From the NCBI GenBank assembly GCA_964019335.1, contig OZ025682.1:496001-560000 (forward strand): 64,000 nucleotides of DNA, read 5' to 3'. The notes under the pieces were generated by a model, which did no database searches, was not told where the DNA came from, and was given only the letters and a program-made list of their open reading frames with translations. Source of the stretch: Diplonema japonicum. Its lineage: Eukaryota; Euglenozoa; Diplonemea; Diplonemida; Diplonemidae. The position numbers were made by a program, and so were the translations under genes. How positions within the stretch are numbered: the stretch's first letter is position 1; each line of letters opens with the position of its first letter. This document shows, piece after piece, positions 53,403 to 64,000 of the stretch.

Positions 53403-53728
53403 AAGGATTAAGCAATCCATAGTCCTGAGGTCTTAGCACCACAGTACTCCAATGAGTCGAGCGGTGAAACTAAGCTTCCAGACATTTATTCTGGTTTCTC
53501 CTTTATCTTTTTTTTTTTTCTGCTCTTAATTGTTAACCTTTTATTTTCCCTCTCTTTTGGCCCTCTCGTTTTGATTATCCCCCCCCTTTTTTTTCTTGCA
53601 GCTTGTTGGGCTCGCTCAGGTTTTTATAAAAATTTTGGGTAAAGAAGGTATCGACACCTTCTTTAGCAGTTTGCCACTTTTTTCTTATTTGCTTGTGTAC
53701 ACAACGGCAAGCACAACAGTGGGGTACA
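53403..53728. other. Intergenic region
   Basis: T-rich. TTTCTTGCAG (53593-53602) is a candidate trans-splice acceptor for the sorting nexin gene. No gene seen. Confidence 0.5.
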
Positions 53729-55036
53729 ATGATGGAAAGCCAGTCGCCTGAGAGGGAGAATAAAAAACAGGAGGAGGTTGCCGAAGAGGAGAGGTATTGT
53801 TCAAGAAATCTGACTAAGCGTAACACGCCACAGAGCGAGTAAGGAAGAGGCAGTGCCACAGCAGCAACAACAGCAACAGTTGCAAAAGGAACCGAAGGTA
53901 GCTAAAGATGTGTTCACAGTGCGCGACCCCACTGTGGTGCAGGGGGGCCTTCTCGAAAGCAGCTATTTGAAGTACTACATCGACACGCTGGATACAGAAA
54001 GATGGGAGGGCAGGAAGTACGAAATAACCAGAAGGTACTCCGACTTCCTCACGCTCCGCAACATGCTGACAACGTCCTTCCCCGGTGTCATCGTGCCGCC
54101 CCTACCGGAGAAGGAGAGCCTTCAGCACGGTGCGGTGGTGGGTGTGATTTCACAGGTACAACGGTATCTAGATGCCTGCTCGAGGAAGGATACGCTGATG
54201 AACTCCAGCGTCATGAAGGCGTTCGCAACGTTGCACGAGAAGCAGTGGGAGAAACATATTAAAGATCAGAAGTGGAAGCTCCCTATTTTTGGGATTAAAG
54301 ACACATGGTCTAAGGGTGTGTCCATGGCAGGGGTAAAAGATATTCTGCATCTGGTACCGGAGAGGTATCTGCACCTGCACACATACTTGCTGCACATGGA
54401 GGAGGGACTGAACAAGGTAAAGGAGGTGCTGGAGCAGCAGATGCTGATGAGGGCAGGGACTTCTGCTTCGCTGGACGAGATCGGTCAGGCACTCAACGCC
54501 CTCGCTGATGTTGAGACAGAGGACCCTGTGCTGCAAGCTGACCTGCGCAACACATCGGCTCACTCGATAAAGCTCAGCTCGGCAGCCACAGAAGCGGACA
54601 CGAAGGGGACAGTGTCGGTCCTGAATGTGGTGCTGTACTATATTAACATGATGCACGCATTGAGGCACAACCTGTTTGCGCAGAAGAGCCAAGAGACGAA
54701 CATCGTGAAGCAGCAGAAAGAGGTGCAAGAGCTGTTGAAGAAGCGTGACCAAGCAGACCTCAAAGGTGACGAGACAAAAAAAAGAAAGCTGTGCGAGCAG
54801 CTGGAGAAGCTCTCTATTGAAGTCTCGGATAACGTGACAAAATCAACACAAGCAAGCGAAGAGTTCAGCAAACAGTTGGCGGAGTTCAAGAAGGAGATGA
54901 CTCATGTATGCCTTGTTACACTATTTAACTTTGACAGGAATGGACTGGGCTCCTTAAGCGTCTGGCGGAGCTGAGGATACAAACCTTGCTGACTGAGATG
55001 ACAATAGAATACCAGCCGATATTGATCGATGCATAA
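53729..55036 (+). CDS. PX-BAR sorting nexin
   Basis: Exons 53729-53793, 53834-54905 and 54938-55036; introns of 40 and 32 nt; 411 aa. After a Glu/Gln-rich start, the PX domain (about 40-150) has the phosphoinositide-binding RRYSDF and the PPLPEKE loop. The rest is a BAR-type coiled coil (about 185-411), closing with EWTGLLKRLAELRIQTLL, typical of SNX1/2/5-like proteins. It would bind PI3P on endosomes and help form retromer-type tubules. Without the 32-nt intron the last helix is lost. The start was chosen at 53729 because splicing the 40-nt intron joins it in frame to the Q-run. Confidence 0.88.
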
Positions 55037-55667
55037 ATCTGCTCACCCTGCATTCGTAATTCTTAACTAAAAATAGTACCGTGAGCAGCGCACCTCGTTC
55101 AACGTTTGCTTCTCTCATGCTAAGCACCTTAAGCTCCCTCTTTGTCCTCAATAAGTAGGCAGGTTGTACAATACCCGTGTGCTGCGAATTTATTCGTTTT
55201 TGCCATATACTTAATGCATCACAGTTGACATGACTGTACCCCTTAAATGACCAACGTGAATGCGTCTGCAGTACAGAGCCTAGCTACGTGCTTTGGTGTC
55301 GCGAAGCTGCGCGAATTTGTATCATAACAACAACGATGGCTCACAGATAGCACAGACTGTTTTTTACCATCTCGACAACAAAGAGGACTAGAAGAAAGGA
55401 CTGCGTGGTGTGGTGCGCGCAATGCGACAGGAAGGTTGGTAACTAGCAGCTTTGGTTCGCAGGGATGCTCGGGTCGGTAACACGTTTCAAAGCAGCTTGC
55501 AACTTCCTCAGCCACTTCAACGCATCCCGTGTACGTGTACATGCACCCTTAGATGCTGTGCTCCCACAGAATGCGACATGTGATAGAGGGTTAGACTCGC
55601 GCCTTTCCAGGCATGATACTGCAATCAGTGATAGTTGTTATTGCGTGCATCCAACTAAACATGAAGC
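55037..55667. other. Intergenic region of normal composition
   Basis: 631 bp without the homopolymers seen elsewhere. Small open frames exist on both strands (e.g. 55243-55542 on minus), none with recognisable protein features. May hold a 5' UTR or an unrecognised element. Confidence 0.4.
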
Positions 55668-56420
55668 ATGGAATGGGGCTCAGACGATGGGACGGTCGGC
55701 GAGTGGGTGCCCTGCACCGACATCGATGATGCAGTGAAGGGCGTGAGGCAGATGAACTCTCATGACTGTGGGCTGGCTTGTTGTGCAGCTGTGATTGGGC
55801 ATATAAAGGAAGATGATGATCAGGATGCTCTGATGGACGCTGTGACAGGTTGCTTCAACGAGATCAACCGGGAACTGATGACGGAACAAGGAGCGTGGAC
55901 CATTGAGCTTTACGTGGTGCTGCAGAGGTTGTTGCCTGGAGGTGTTGAACCATTCATGTCCACTTTACAAATGGAAGTAGACAGTCAGTACGAAGGTAGC
56001 CAGTTCTACGGCCCCTCCTTCAGCAAGGACGAGGAACGCATCAACATGCTGTTCAAGCGGCATGCCGATGATCCCAACGTGATGGAGGCAGCCATCAGCA
56101 CGCACTTCATAGCAGAGCGGTTGCAGAAGGGTGACCTCTTTATCGTCCTGGTGGACAGCAACAAGCTAAACTGCCACTGCCTCGCACACTCTACGCTGTG
56201 CTACTGCGATGATACAGGCCCGCCACAGCCAGATAGGGCATATTCCGGTCACTACATTGTGCTGAAGGGCGTTGACCTCGGCAAGCGTGTGCTGCACTAT
56301 TTCAACCCAGCTAGCATATGCTGCACTTGCACAACAAGCTTTAAGAACTTTAATGAATCACGTAAGACTTTCGGCACCGACCAGGACATTATTCGCGTTA
56401 GTCAGATACTAAGTAACTAA
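55668..56420 (+). CDS. GUCD1: GUCD1-like protein (guanylylate cyclase domain-containing family, papain-like fold)
   Basis: 250 aa, one exon. QMNSHDCGLACCAAVIGHI, GAWTIELYVVLQRLL, FYGPSFSKDEERINMLFKR, GDLFIVLVDSNKLNCHC, SGHYIVLKGVD and FGTDQDIIRV follow the GUCD1/PF09778 family from end to end. The conserved Cys of HDCGLAC and His of SGHYIVL resemble a C39-peptidase-like pair. The biochemical function of the family is unsettled despite its name. The upstream ATG at 55661 is in another frame. Confidence 0.9.
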   Translation: MEWGSDDGTVGEWVPCTDIDDAVKGVRQMNSHDCGLACCAAVIGHIKEDDDQDALMDAVTGCFNEINRELMTEQGAWTIELYVVLQRLLPGGVEPFMSTLQMEVDSQYEGSQFYGPSFSKDEERINMLFKRHADDPNVMEAAISTHFIAERLQKGDLFIVLVDSNKLNCHCLAHSTLCYCDDTGPPQPDRAYSGHYIVLKGVDLGKRVLHYFNPASICCTCTTSFKNFNESRKTFGTDQDIIRVSQILSN

Positions 56421-56473
56421 AATTATTCTATTGTTTTGTCTCTTTTTCTTGCTTTCCAACACTCCACAGCGTC

Positions 56474-59075
56474 ATGGAGGTGGAGAACCGACGGGATGTA
56501 GTTGCCACCGTGAAGCACCTTCAGGAGAGTTTGTGCGGGGAGTGCGAAGTGGAGATAGCAGTGGTTGACTGCGAGGATTGCCATGAGAGCTACTGCAAGA
56601 TGTGCTGCGAATATGTCCACAAGAAAGGGAGACGGAAACAGCACACGAATTTTACGAAGATTCAAATATGCGGGCAGTGTGAAGTGGTGGCTGCAACAAA
56701 GGAGTGTCTCGACTGTCAGGAGTACTATTGTGAACCGTGCTGTGGTGACGTGCATAGCAGGGGACAGCGTGTAAAACACAAGCACATCAGGAAAATCGAC
56801 ACCTCGCAATTCCGGGCTGTGAATTATGACCAAAGTAACGCCTTTGGACTTATCACGAAACAGTTGGTGTTTAGCAGGTTCGCTTCGTGTGATGCTGAGT
56901 ACAATGAACACCTCGAGAAGGTCCACGCGCTCTGTACGTCTGTCACGCAGGAATGCCGAAAAGAAGAAAAGCCGTACGTCGACACAGAACCCGCCACACT
57001 GGAGGTCCCCAAGCTGGCACGTCCGCAGCAGATCTCAATGCAGATACAAACAGACGCTGTCATGGAGCAACTCGAGGAAGAACTGGAGCGGTCGGAAGAG
57101 GCACGGGAAAAGAAGCAAATAGCCATCAAAGAAATACTAAGTAACGTGTACTCCTGGAGACGGCCCCGACAATTCACGGAGTTTCCTTCCTTGTTCTCAG
57201 CAGGCAACACGTTGCTTGCGTCGAGACCCGCAGGTAGTCCTGTGCCGCACGGGTTCATTAGCTATTTGCCCTTCTTCAAGAAGGGAATCTTGGATGATCA
57301 TTACTTCCTCTTGGCACGTATGTTAACAGGACAATTTTAGTCACACAGTGAGCGCCGTCGCAACGAGACAGCAGTTGGTGGCAAACCTGTTTGTGTCGTG
57401 CGAGAACGCGGATGTGGGGATGTACACATTTCAGTTCTACCGCGACAGCGAAATGGGCACACCTGGGTGGCACCCTATCACGATCGATCACCTCACACCT
57501 TGTGGAAAGAATGTGTGTTACATTTTTAAGTACATTGTACTACAAACCATTCACAGAGAGAGCCCGTGTTCGGTGCAACAGACGACCCAAACGAGCTGTG
57601 GGCTATCTTATTGGAAAAGGCATATGCCAAGTTCCTTGGGGCGTATACCCACCTGCATTATGGCGACTCTGCAAGAACTCTCATGCACCTCACGGGTGGT
57701 GTTCCCGAGGTGGAGGCGTGGAACAGCAAGACCCTCAGCGACGACACAAAACGGAAATTGTGGTGGAAGATATCGCAGGCATACGAGCAAGGCATGTTGG
57801 TTCTGTGCATGAAGAGGGGTAGCAAGGATCTGCTGCACGACGTGTTCACGAGTGAGAGCAGCAGGTTGGAAGTGCCTGACGACGATATCATCTTTGTATC
57901 GGAAGACAACCAGCTGAATTGGGACAACGGGGACGTTGTGCAGCTTACATGCGACATTGTGGTAGGGCAGCGAGAAAGGAAGAGAAACAAGTTGCTCAAG
58001 CTACGGAATGTGTTCGGAGAGACCACCTGGACCGGTGCGTGGAGCGACGCTAGCACCTTATGGACAAAAGAGATGCGCGACCTCACATCACACAAACAGG
58101 TGGACGACCACATCACGTGGATGGACTTGGATGACTTTAGTGAACAGTACGACACTGTTTGCATCCTTACAACGCACAGAATTGTGCCCGACCCCACACA
58201 CCTGTCAGAAGACCCACCGCAAGCTTTTATGAAATGCATACCTTCGGAGGAAGGCTACGGCATGTTGCCATGTTATGCCCACCAATATTGCATCACCGCG
58301 GCAGACCCCAAGACCAATCACAAAGCACTCGAGGGCGATTTCCTCATTGAAGGTGCTGACATGAAAGATAAGATGGTATGCAACAGTGCAGTGCACAGCA
58401 GAACACAGGGTGAGCTTTACGTAGCGCCTGATTGGAAAGATAATGAGGACGTGGGGAACGACGAGATTGTAAACGTCGCGAAGGAATCTCTTGCAGAAAG
58501 GGGTGCCTACACACTGCACATCACAGTATCCCAGCCAGAGCTGGGACAAGGCTACACGGGGACTGGGGATCCCGATCCCGTGGAGTTTGATGTGCTGATA
58601 TTTAGATCACAAGAGAAAGGGCTGCAGAAGTATGGTTGAAACAACATATAAAAAACGCTACAGGCCTGCCGTCCCCGAGTCTGCTGAAGGTGAGGAAGAC
58701 GATGACATGAACGATTACAAGGCAGGGAAGTATTGCCCGTCAAGAACGTGGACTTTCCCCACTCATAACCAGCTGCAGCTCCAGGAGCACACAGCAGGAA
58801 AGCAGGGGAAACAATTCACACACACGTTCAGCATTGTCCTCATCCCCGGCACCTATGCTGTGGCCATCACCAAGAAGCATCCCAACGACGTATTTCACTA
58901 CCGTGTTGCCTTCCAAGGGAAAGACGACGCTGCGCAGCCCACTGGATTCACAATGGTAGCGGAGCACTTGGGCACTCTGATGCTGCCTTTGGAAGATGCT
59001 TGTGCTTCTAAGGAGGCCGCAGTCATCTCGCCACGACTCATGATTCAGGCGGCCAAGCAGCAGACACTCTCGTAG
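56474..59075 (+). CDS. Double B-box / catalytically dead calpain fusion
   Basis: Four exons (56474-57317, 57349-57512, 57557-58629, 58664-59075) with introns of 31, 44 and 34 nt; 830 aa. Residues about 17-60 and 64-110 are two B-box zinc fingers (CGECEVEIAVVDCEDCHESY; CGQCEVVAATKECLDC). After a coiled coil comes a calpain cysteine-protease core. The catalytic GDCWFLAALS region reads DDHYFLLALSAVATRQQLV once the 31-nt intron is removed, so Cys is His. DPNELWAILLEKAYAKFLG and LKLRNVFGETTWTGAWSD are typical calpain. The GHAY histidine motif is not seen. Calpain beta-sandwich domains follow, the last completed by the final exon (VLIPGTYAVAITKKHP). Likely a scaffold or regulator, as for many protist calpain-like proteins. 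Confidence 0.88.
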
Positions 59076-59162
59076 ATACAGTCTTAACTCTTCCGAGTTA
59101 TCTAGTTCGATGTGATTTTGTGAGCGCCTATTATCCGACCTTATTCATCGCAGGACCCCTAG

Positions 59163-59844
59163 ATGATGCATGCGGTGAGACGGGGCGCTAGGTGGTGCAG
59201 CACCACGTTTAAGGAATTTGAATGGACAAAGGATATGGAAGCAGACTGGATGGAACGGCATGGGATGCTAAAGTGCAAGGTAGAGAGGATAAACAAGCAG
59301 CAGGTGCTTGATGTGTTTGAGAACAGGACGATGGCTGATAAGCTGCTGGAAAAAATGGTGATGATTGATGTACGGGGGCGTCAGGAAGTGACGGCGACGA
59401 CTAGGCTGGACGTGGACGTTGATCAGGTGTGCTACTCATCCATATCATACCATCTTGCAGGTGTACGTTGTGCCTTACGACGAGATTGCCGATGCTATGG
59501 ACAACTTGGACAAGACAAAGTGGTACCAGAAGTACATATTCCCAAAGCCCCGTAAAGACGACAGAATAATACTCTACGGTGCCGACAAGGACGACATCCG
59601 CCCTTACTTGGCAGCTGCTCTGCTGATACAGAAGTACAACCACGTTAATGTGAGTGTATATGCTGGTGGGGTGGTTGACTTCAGGGGGATGAGTTACGCA
59701 GAATGGATAGCCGTCCAGAGCAAGAAGATTGTGGAAATGAAAAACGATGCCAAGATGGAGCGGTCACGGCTGGAGACTAGAAGGAAAGAGGAACTGGAGC
59801 GGTACAGGAGAGAGAGGGCAAGGAAAACCAACAGAGCTCAGTGA
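59163..59844 (+). CDS. Rhodanese-like mitochondrial protein without the catalytic cysteine
   Basis: Exons 59163-59426 and 59461-59844 around a 34-nt intron (phase 0); 215 aa. The N-terminus MMHAVRRGARWCSTTFKEF looks like a mitochondrial presequence. Residues about 60-175 follow a rhodanese fold (VMIDVRGRQEV; ILYGADKDD; AAALLIQKYNHVNVSVYAGG), but the active-site loop that normally starts with Cys reads YGADKDD. The C-terminus is a highly charged helix (RLETRRKEELERYRRERARK). It is probably structural, perhaps in a mitochondrial ribonucleoprotein complex; that role is a guess. Confidence 0.75.
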
Positions 59845-59920
59845 ACACAGGTGTTTATTGTATCTTTAGTTATAAAACACGTGTATTTAAGAAAGTTAAG
59901 CTTTACAACAGTATTAATGA

Positions 59921-62900
59921 ATGGCTCCCAAACGGTCAGAGAGCTCCCAGAGCGGGAAGATGAAGGAGCCGCTGATGAAGCTGTCGGAGAAGTTCCCCGA
60001 TGTATCGACGAAGGAGCTAACGAAGGTTCTTGCAGATGCTAAGAACGACATTGCCAGTGCAGAAGAGGAGTTAAAGAAGGCTGGTCACAAAGCAAGTGCT
60101 TCGCAGAAAAGCAAGCGAGCTTCGTCGCCAGCAGGGTCCAAGAGCGCCACGCCCGTATCAAAGAAAAGCAATAGCCCTTCGCCCTCAAAAAGCTCCAAGA
60201 AGAGCTCGCCTCCCACTGCTAAGAATAGCAAGGTAAGCAGTTCAGCTGCCAGTAAGACCAACGCACCAGCAGCTCCTAAGAGTACTGTGTCAAACGCGTC
60301 CCAGCCACCTCCACCGGCACCCGAACCCACGCCTCCCGAGGAAACTGAAGAAGAAAAAGAACAAAAGTCCACCATTAAAAAATTGGTTCTGGAAACAAAC
60401 AAACCTGTCGAGGCCTGCGGCGACGCCTTGAGGCTTGCTGGATGGGACTTGAAAAAGGCACAGGCGATTCTGGAAATGGGCGATAAAATGGACAAGGACA
60501 CAGATATTCTTAAGTTACGAAGGTACTTTGCAAAGCACAAACCATCGGCCGCAAGCCAAGAAGAGACAGAAAAGTTCCGCAAGTATGCAACAGCAAAAAT
60601 AACGTAATATCCGCAGGCGTTGGGAGGGAGCGGAGGATCAGATGTGGAAGATTTTGATAGAGACGTATGGTGAACCGCCTAACGACACGGAGGCTGACAC
60701 TCTGTTGGCGAACCTAAATTCTGCTCCAAGCCAGCTGTCGGCCTTCCCTGAAGGAGTCGCCCCATCCAGGCATGGAAGCGTGGACCCATCGAGACATGGG
60801 AGCCTTCCAGGGCTGTCAACAGGCCTTCCGCCACCCCCTGTGCACCAGAGTACTGGGCCTGTACCTGCATCAATTCCGTCGCAAGCCCAGTACCAGCACT
60901 ACGACTCTCCGCAGCAATCCCCAAGCACGCACTTGCATACCTCGGGGTACGGACAAGGATACCAAGGGGTCAGCATGCCGTCAGCTTCACCTGTTAATGA
61001 GTCCGTCCCTGGTGTTCAGTTTAGTGCATCACCGACGATGGACTCAACCTTGCAGCCGCCTCAGTACGCGCAGAATACAGCCTTTGCACCGCAAGGAGCA
61101 CAGGGATTCCAGAACATGACAGGTGGTGGCATTCCTGGTGTGATGCCTCAAGCCATACCCGGGATGCCACCAGGGATGCCAGGTTTTCTACCCCCTGGTG
61201 ACCCCCAATGGATGTTGCAAGCCCCATGGCTGCTGCCGGGGCTGATGCAGCCTCTGGGCAAGTCGCGTACGTCAGTCACTGACTCTGAGACAACTGAGTA
61301 CGAGGAAGAAGAAGTCCCAAAAAACACTATACAGCTCCGCAGGAACAGTCAAAGTCCCCCGAAAAGAACTCTCTCAGCTTTTTCGAAGCCTATCCCCGAG
61401 AGGTCTGGGGAGACGGAGCAGATCATCCTTGACAAGATAAAAGATATTGAGGAGGCACTGTTGGCTGTCGCTCCCGCAAAGGAGGTAAAAACAGAGGTCT
61501 CGCAGTTATCTGTTCCTGCGTCTGTAGCAGATCTGCCGCCACCTCCGCCCCCACCACCACCTTTGCCTGAAACACCGGTGCTTTCATCGCTACCGAACCC
61601 CACTCAACAGATCTTTCACGAGACACAGGCGATACAAGCTAGGACAAAAGCAACAGCGGACCTTACAAGAAGGCTTAAGAAAGATAATGCCTCGAAGGAA
61701 ACAGTTACAGTGGGTCCCCCTACAGGACACAGAACAGAACCTGGTGGGCCGCTCTTATATGGATTGCCTGGGGACGAAGCTTCTGTGCGGGACACGGAAG
61801 GGCCCAAGGAATTTCTGCCGATGAGTGCCTTGGGGGGGGCTCTGTCCACCTTTGCTGGTGTGAACGTCGGGACGGATATGACAGAGAACTACAAACTCCT
61901 GCTGAATAAGCAACAGGATCTTTTAAGTAGGACGCAAGATCAGGGGGACAAGGCAAAGATCAGAGCTCTAGAAAAAGAGTTGGTCCAGATGCAGCAGCGG
62001 TTTGTGGAGGCGCAGAGACATCAGGCAGAGCAGCTGGAGGTGATCGGGTCCATTCAGCAGCAAATCGAGGTCGACAGCAGGCTGACAAAGGGCTCCATTA
62101 ACCACCTTGAGGGCCTCACAACCGGGGTCCAAGAGTGGGCAACGAAGGTGTACGAACAGCAGCAGGACTACCTAGATACTAAAACAATGCAACTCAAGCG
62201 CGAAGCTGTTGAACATCAGGAGAGCATGGCGCAACTTGCGAACATGCACAAACCTGCCGATATTGCTGTACTAGCAAGGAAACAGCAGGAGATACTTGAG
62301 AAGACAAAGTACCTCGCCAAACAACGGGCTCAGCTCTTGCAGGACCCGCTGAGGCAGGCTGACATGCTGAGTGAAGCGTCTGATATCGAAAGTTCCTTGA
62401 AGCAGTCTCATGCACGACAGAGGCAGTACGAGAGCACCCTACTGAACCTTACGAGCATGATGGCGTCAGGAATGGAGTCCATGAATGCTTCAATACGAAG
62501 GGAACCTTCGCCGCCACCGCCTCCGCCGTCAGGACCGCCGCCACCACCACCACCACCACAGTACCAAGAGCCTATCAGCTATCCACAGGTACAGCAACAT
62601 ATCCCTGTTCAACCACTGCCGGTTAACACACAACCACCACCCTCTGCGCAACCAGCTTTTCTCCCAGTTCACGCTCTGCCTGAACAGCCAGCTCCTCCTC
62701 CTCCTCCTCCACCACCACCTCTTGCGCAGCCTGTACACGTGTATCAGGCACCAGCACCTCAATACCCGGTTTACGAAAGCTCACCCCCCTCTGAGAGCGC
62801 TCAGGAGGCTGTCATTGGTGAAATAGGGACGCTGAAGGAAGTTCTGAAGCTCCTTGTGAAACATCAGGTCGAACAATCAGCCCAGCAAGAAGATTTAATT

Positions 62901-63680
62901 AAGCAGCAAGGTTTGATGTTAGAGAAGCATGAGTTAAATGAGCTGAATGACGCTAGGAGACACACGGCGTTGCTTGAGGGTGCCGCTCAGAATGCTGCGA
63001 TGCAGAGCAGTGCGGTGGCGCAACGGTCGTCGTCGCGTCCTGTGACTCCTAGTCAGAAAACACGGAGCAAGGGTAGGCACGCGAGGCCTGATTCGCCGAA
63101 GCCCTCGCCGCGGAGGAGGTCGTTGAGCAAGTCGTCACCTAGCAGGCGGTTGGCCGAGGACGCGCTCAACATGACCGCACCGAAGTCACCGAGAAGTGCA
63201 AACATCCAGCAGTCGTTGTATAGTATTTCAGAAGCAGTACAGCAGCTCAAGACAGGCGCGTACAGGAACAGCAGCGTCACACCATCGGCCCTGGCCACAC
63301 CGGCGCCAACCGTGACAACTGTCCCCACAGCAACACCCATCTCTGTTGTGAAAGTACAAATAAAGCAGGATCACCGGCCACTGCCACCCCCTGAGAACCC
63401 ACACAGAGCTGTCCTTGTCAAGTTCTATGAAAGGCACGACCCTGTTAAACTAAAGGATGTCGACACTATCCTTGAGCGCTTTTCGGGGCACGACAACACG
63501 TTGTTCCACAGCCTCGCAAAGAAGTACAACATAAAGTGCAGCCCATACAGGGACCAGCTCATCTCATTCTACTCGAAGTACAACCCCGCCAAGTTGTGTG
63601 AAGTAGATATCATCTTGCACTTAGCAGAAGGGAGAGAAGAAAAGCTCTTAAGGTGTGAAGGAATCTACGAAGAAGAATAA
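59921..63680 (+). CDS. UBA-like / proline-rich / coiled-coil protein with three F-Y-x-K-x-x-P modules
   Basis: Exons 59921-60582 and 60617-63680 around a 34-nt intron (60583-60616; phase 2); 1241 aa. Two UBA/CUE-like helical bundles (about 8-50 and 150-190) flank a Ser/Lys/Pro linker. Next comes a module rebuilt by the splice (YFAKHKPSAAS ... KRWEGAEDQMWKILIETYG), which matches two C-terminal modules (KFYERHDPVKLKDVDTILER about 1155; SFYSKYNPAKLCEVDIIL about 1195). The middle is Pro/Gln-rich (several PPPPPPP runs) with coiled coils (about 640-860). The module occurs in many euglenozoan proteins. Unspliced, the first part would stop at 60605-60607. Function unknown; a ciliary or cytoskeletal scaffold is plausible. 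Confidence 0.8.
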
Positions 63681-63922
63681 ACAACCCTCAACACAGAAGC
63701 CTAGAAGCCAAATACATCAGAGGGGAGATGTAGTTATGTATTGTTGTATTAAATATAGAGGCAGTTGCTATGTATATTTATCACTAAAGTACAGACATCA
63801 TATCAAAGCAGGTTTCTATGCTAGCAGAGAATCTGTTGTCTCTCAAACGTGGTCTTTTGAGCAATGTGACGGTGCTGCTGCAACATATTCAGAAGGCGAG
63901 CCGTGAAAAGTTAAAGCTTAAT

Positions 63923-64000
63923 ATGGAGACCTTTTGGATGGTGGAGGTATGGACGGACCTGATCAACTCGTTGATGGCAAAGGAGGGTCGTGCGTCGTAC
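63923..64000 (+). CDS. Start of an unidentified gene (3' partial)
   Basis: ATG at 63923, preceded by CATATTCAG (63884-63892, likely splice acceptor), opens METFWMVEVWTDLINSLM and runs in frame to the window end. An alternative GTATGG donor at 63947 exists. Too short to identify. Confidence 0.45.
   Translation, partial: METFWMVEVWTDLINSLMAKEGRASY

Noticed and set aside
58632-59075. A separate small gene after the calpain frame
   Set aside because: The 34-nt intron 58630-58663 joins it in frame, and it encodes a calpain beta-sandwich strand set (VLIPGTYAVAI).
60642-63680. Treating the Pro/Gln-rich coiled-coil open frame as a separate gene
   Set aside because: A 34-nt GTATGC...CAG intron joins it in frame to the preceding UBA-like frame and restores a conserved module; the 34-nt gap is too small for an independent gene start.
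63655-63906. 83-codon + frame overlapping the end of the UBA/coiled-coil gene
   Set aside because: It overlaps a confident gene end in another frame and shows no domain-like sequence; it is probably 3' UTR.
1-64000. CRISPR arrays, prokaryotic operons or ribosome-binding sites
   Set aside because: No regularly spaced repeats were found, and the spliceosomal introns and eukaryotic gene set rule out a prokaryotic reading.

Overview
The window is nuclear DNA of a flagellated, predatory or osmotrophic protist. Every supported gene lies on the + strand. Coding exons are GC-rich, while introns and intergenic stretches are full of A, T, C and G homopolymers (one T-run is 52 nt). Introns are GT-AG, favour GTATGY or GTGTGT donors, and are very short (30-82 nt). 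All three standard stop codons are used. Most ATGs sit a few to about 100 nt behind a polypyrimidine stretch or a CAG, with neighbouring genes often only 50-150 nt apart. This looks like one-way polycistronic transcription with trans-splicing. Cis-introns, calpain-like proteins without catalytic residues, a repeated F-Y-x(3)-x-P-x-K module and a VIPER/DIRS-like retroelement together suggest a euglenozoan, with a diplonemid as the best guess. A dinoflagellate or perkinsid is the main alternative. The taxonomic call is inference.

Layout. 1-8.7 kb: end of a Rab-like GTPase, an NPSN-type Qb-SNARE, a RING-TRAF-MATH gene whose first intron carries a degenerate retroelement, and a P5A-type ATPase. 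8.9-14.6 kb: a leucine-rich-repeat protein, a repeat-rich gap, a second related retroelement with split direct repeats, and an ornithine-carbamoyltransferase-like enzyme. 15.1-22.2 kb: a carbonyl-reductase-like SDR, a small zinc-binding protein, two tandem SSNA1 copies around a small unknown gene, a mitochondrial bS6-like ribosomal protein, and a kinesin with three tiny 5' introns. 22.3-36 kb: two giant, nearly intronless genes, a C2/Ig-like scaffold of 2146 aa and a four-domain voltage-gated channel of 2196 aa. 37-43.3 kb: a secreted CBM1 plus lysozyme-like protein, an equilibrative nucleoside transporter, two copies of a small Trp-rich membrane protein, and a small mitochondrial-looking protein.

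43.5-53.4 kb is a segmental tandem duplication of [PARP gene + ER Hsp90 (GRP94)]. The first block keeps only a shredded stub of the PARP gene. The second has the full double-PARP gene plus a roughly 556-bp inserted element. The two GRP94 genes look identical, introns included, and differ at the stop codon and 3' UTR.

53.7-64 kb: a PX-BAR sorting nexin, a GUCD1-like protein, a B-box/pseudo-calpain fusion, a rhodanese-like protein and a UBA/coiled-coil protein, all with introns of about 31-44 nt, then the start of one more gene. The gene set points to a cilium (SSNA1, kinesin, probable RBJ-like GTPase), ER quality control (GRP94, P5A-ATPase), endosomal sorting, excitable membranes and extracellular digestion of polysaccharide or cell walls. 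No CRISPR array, rRNA or convincing tRNA gene was seen.
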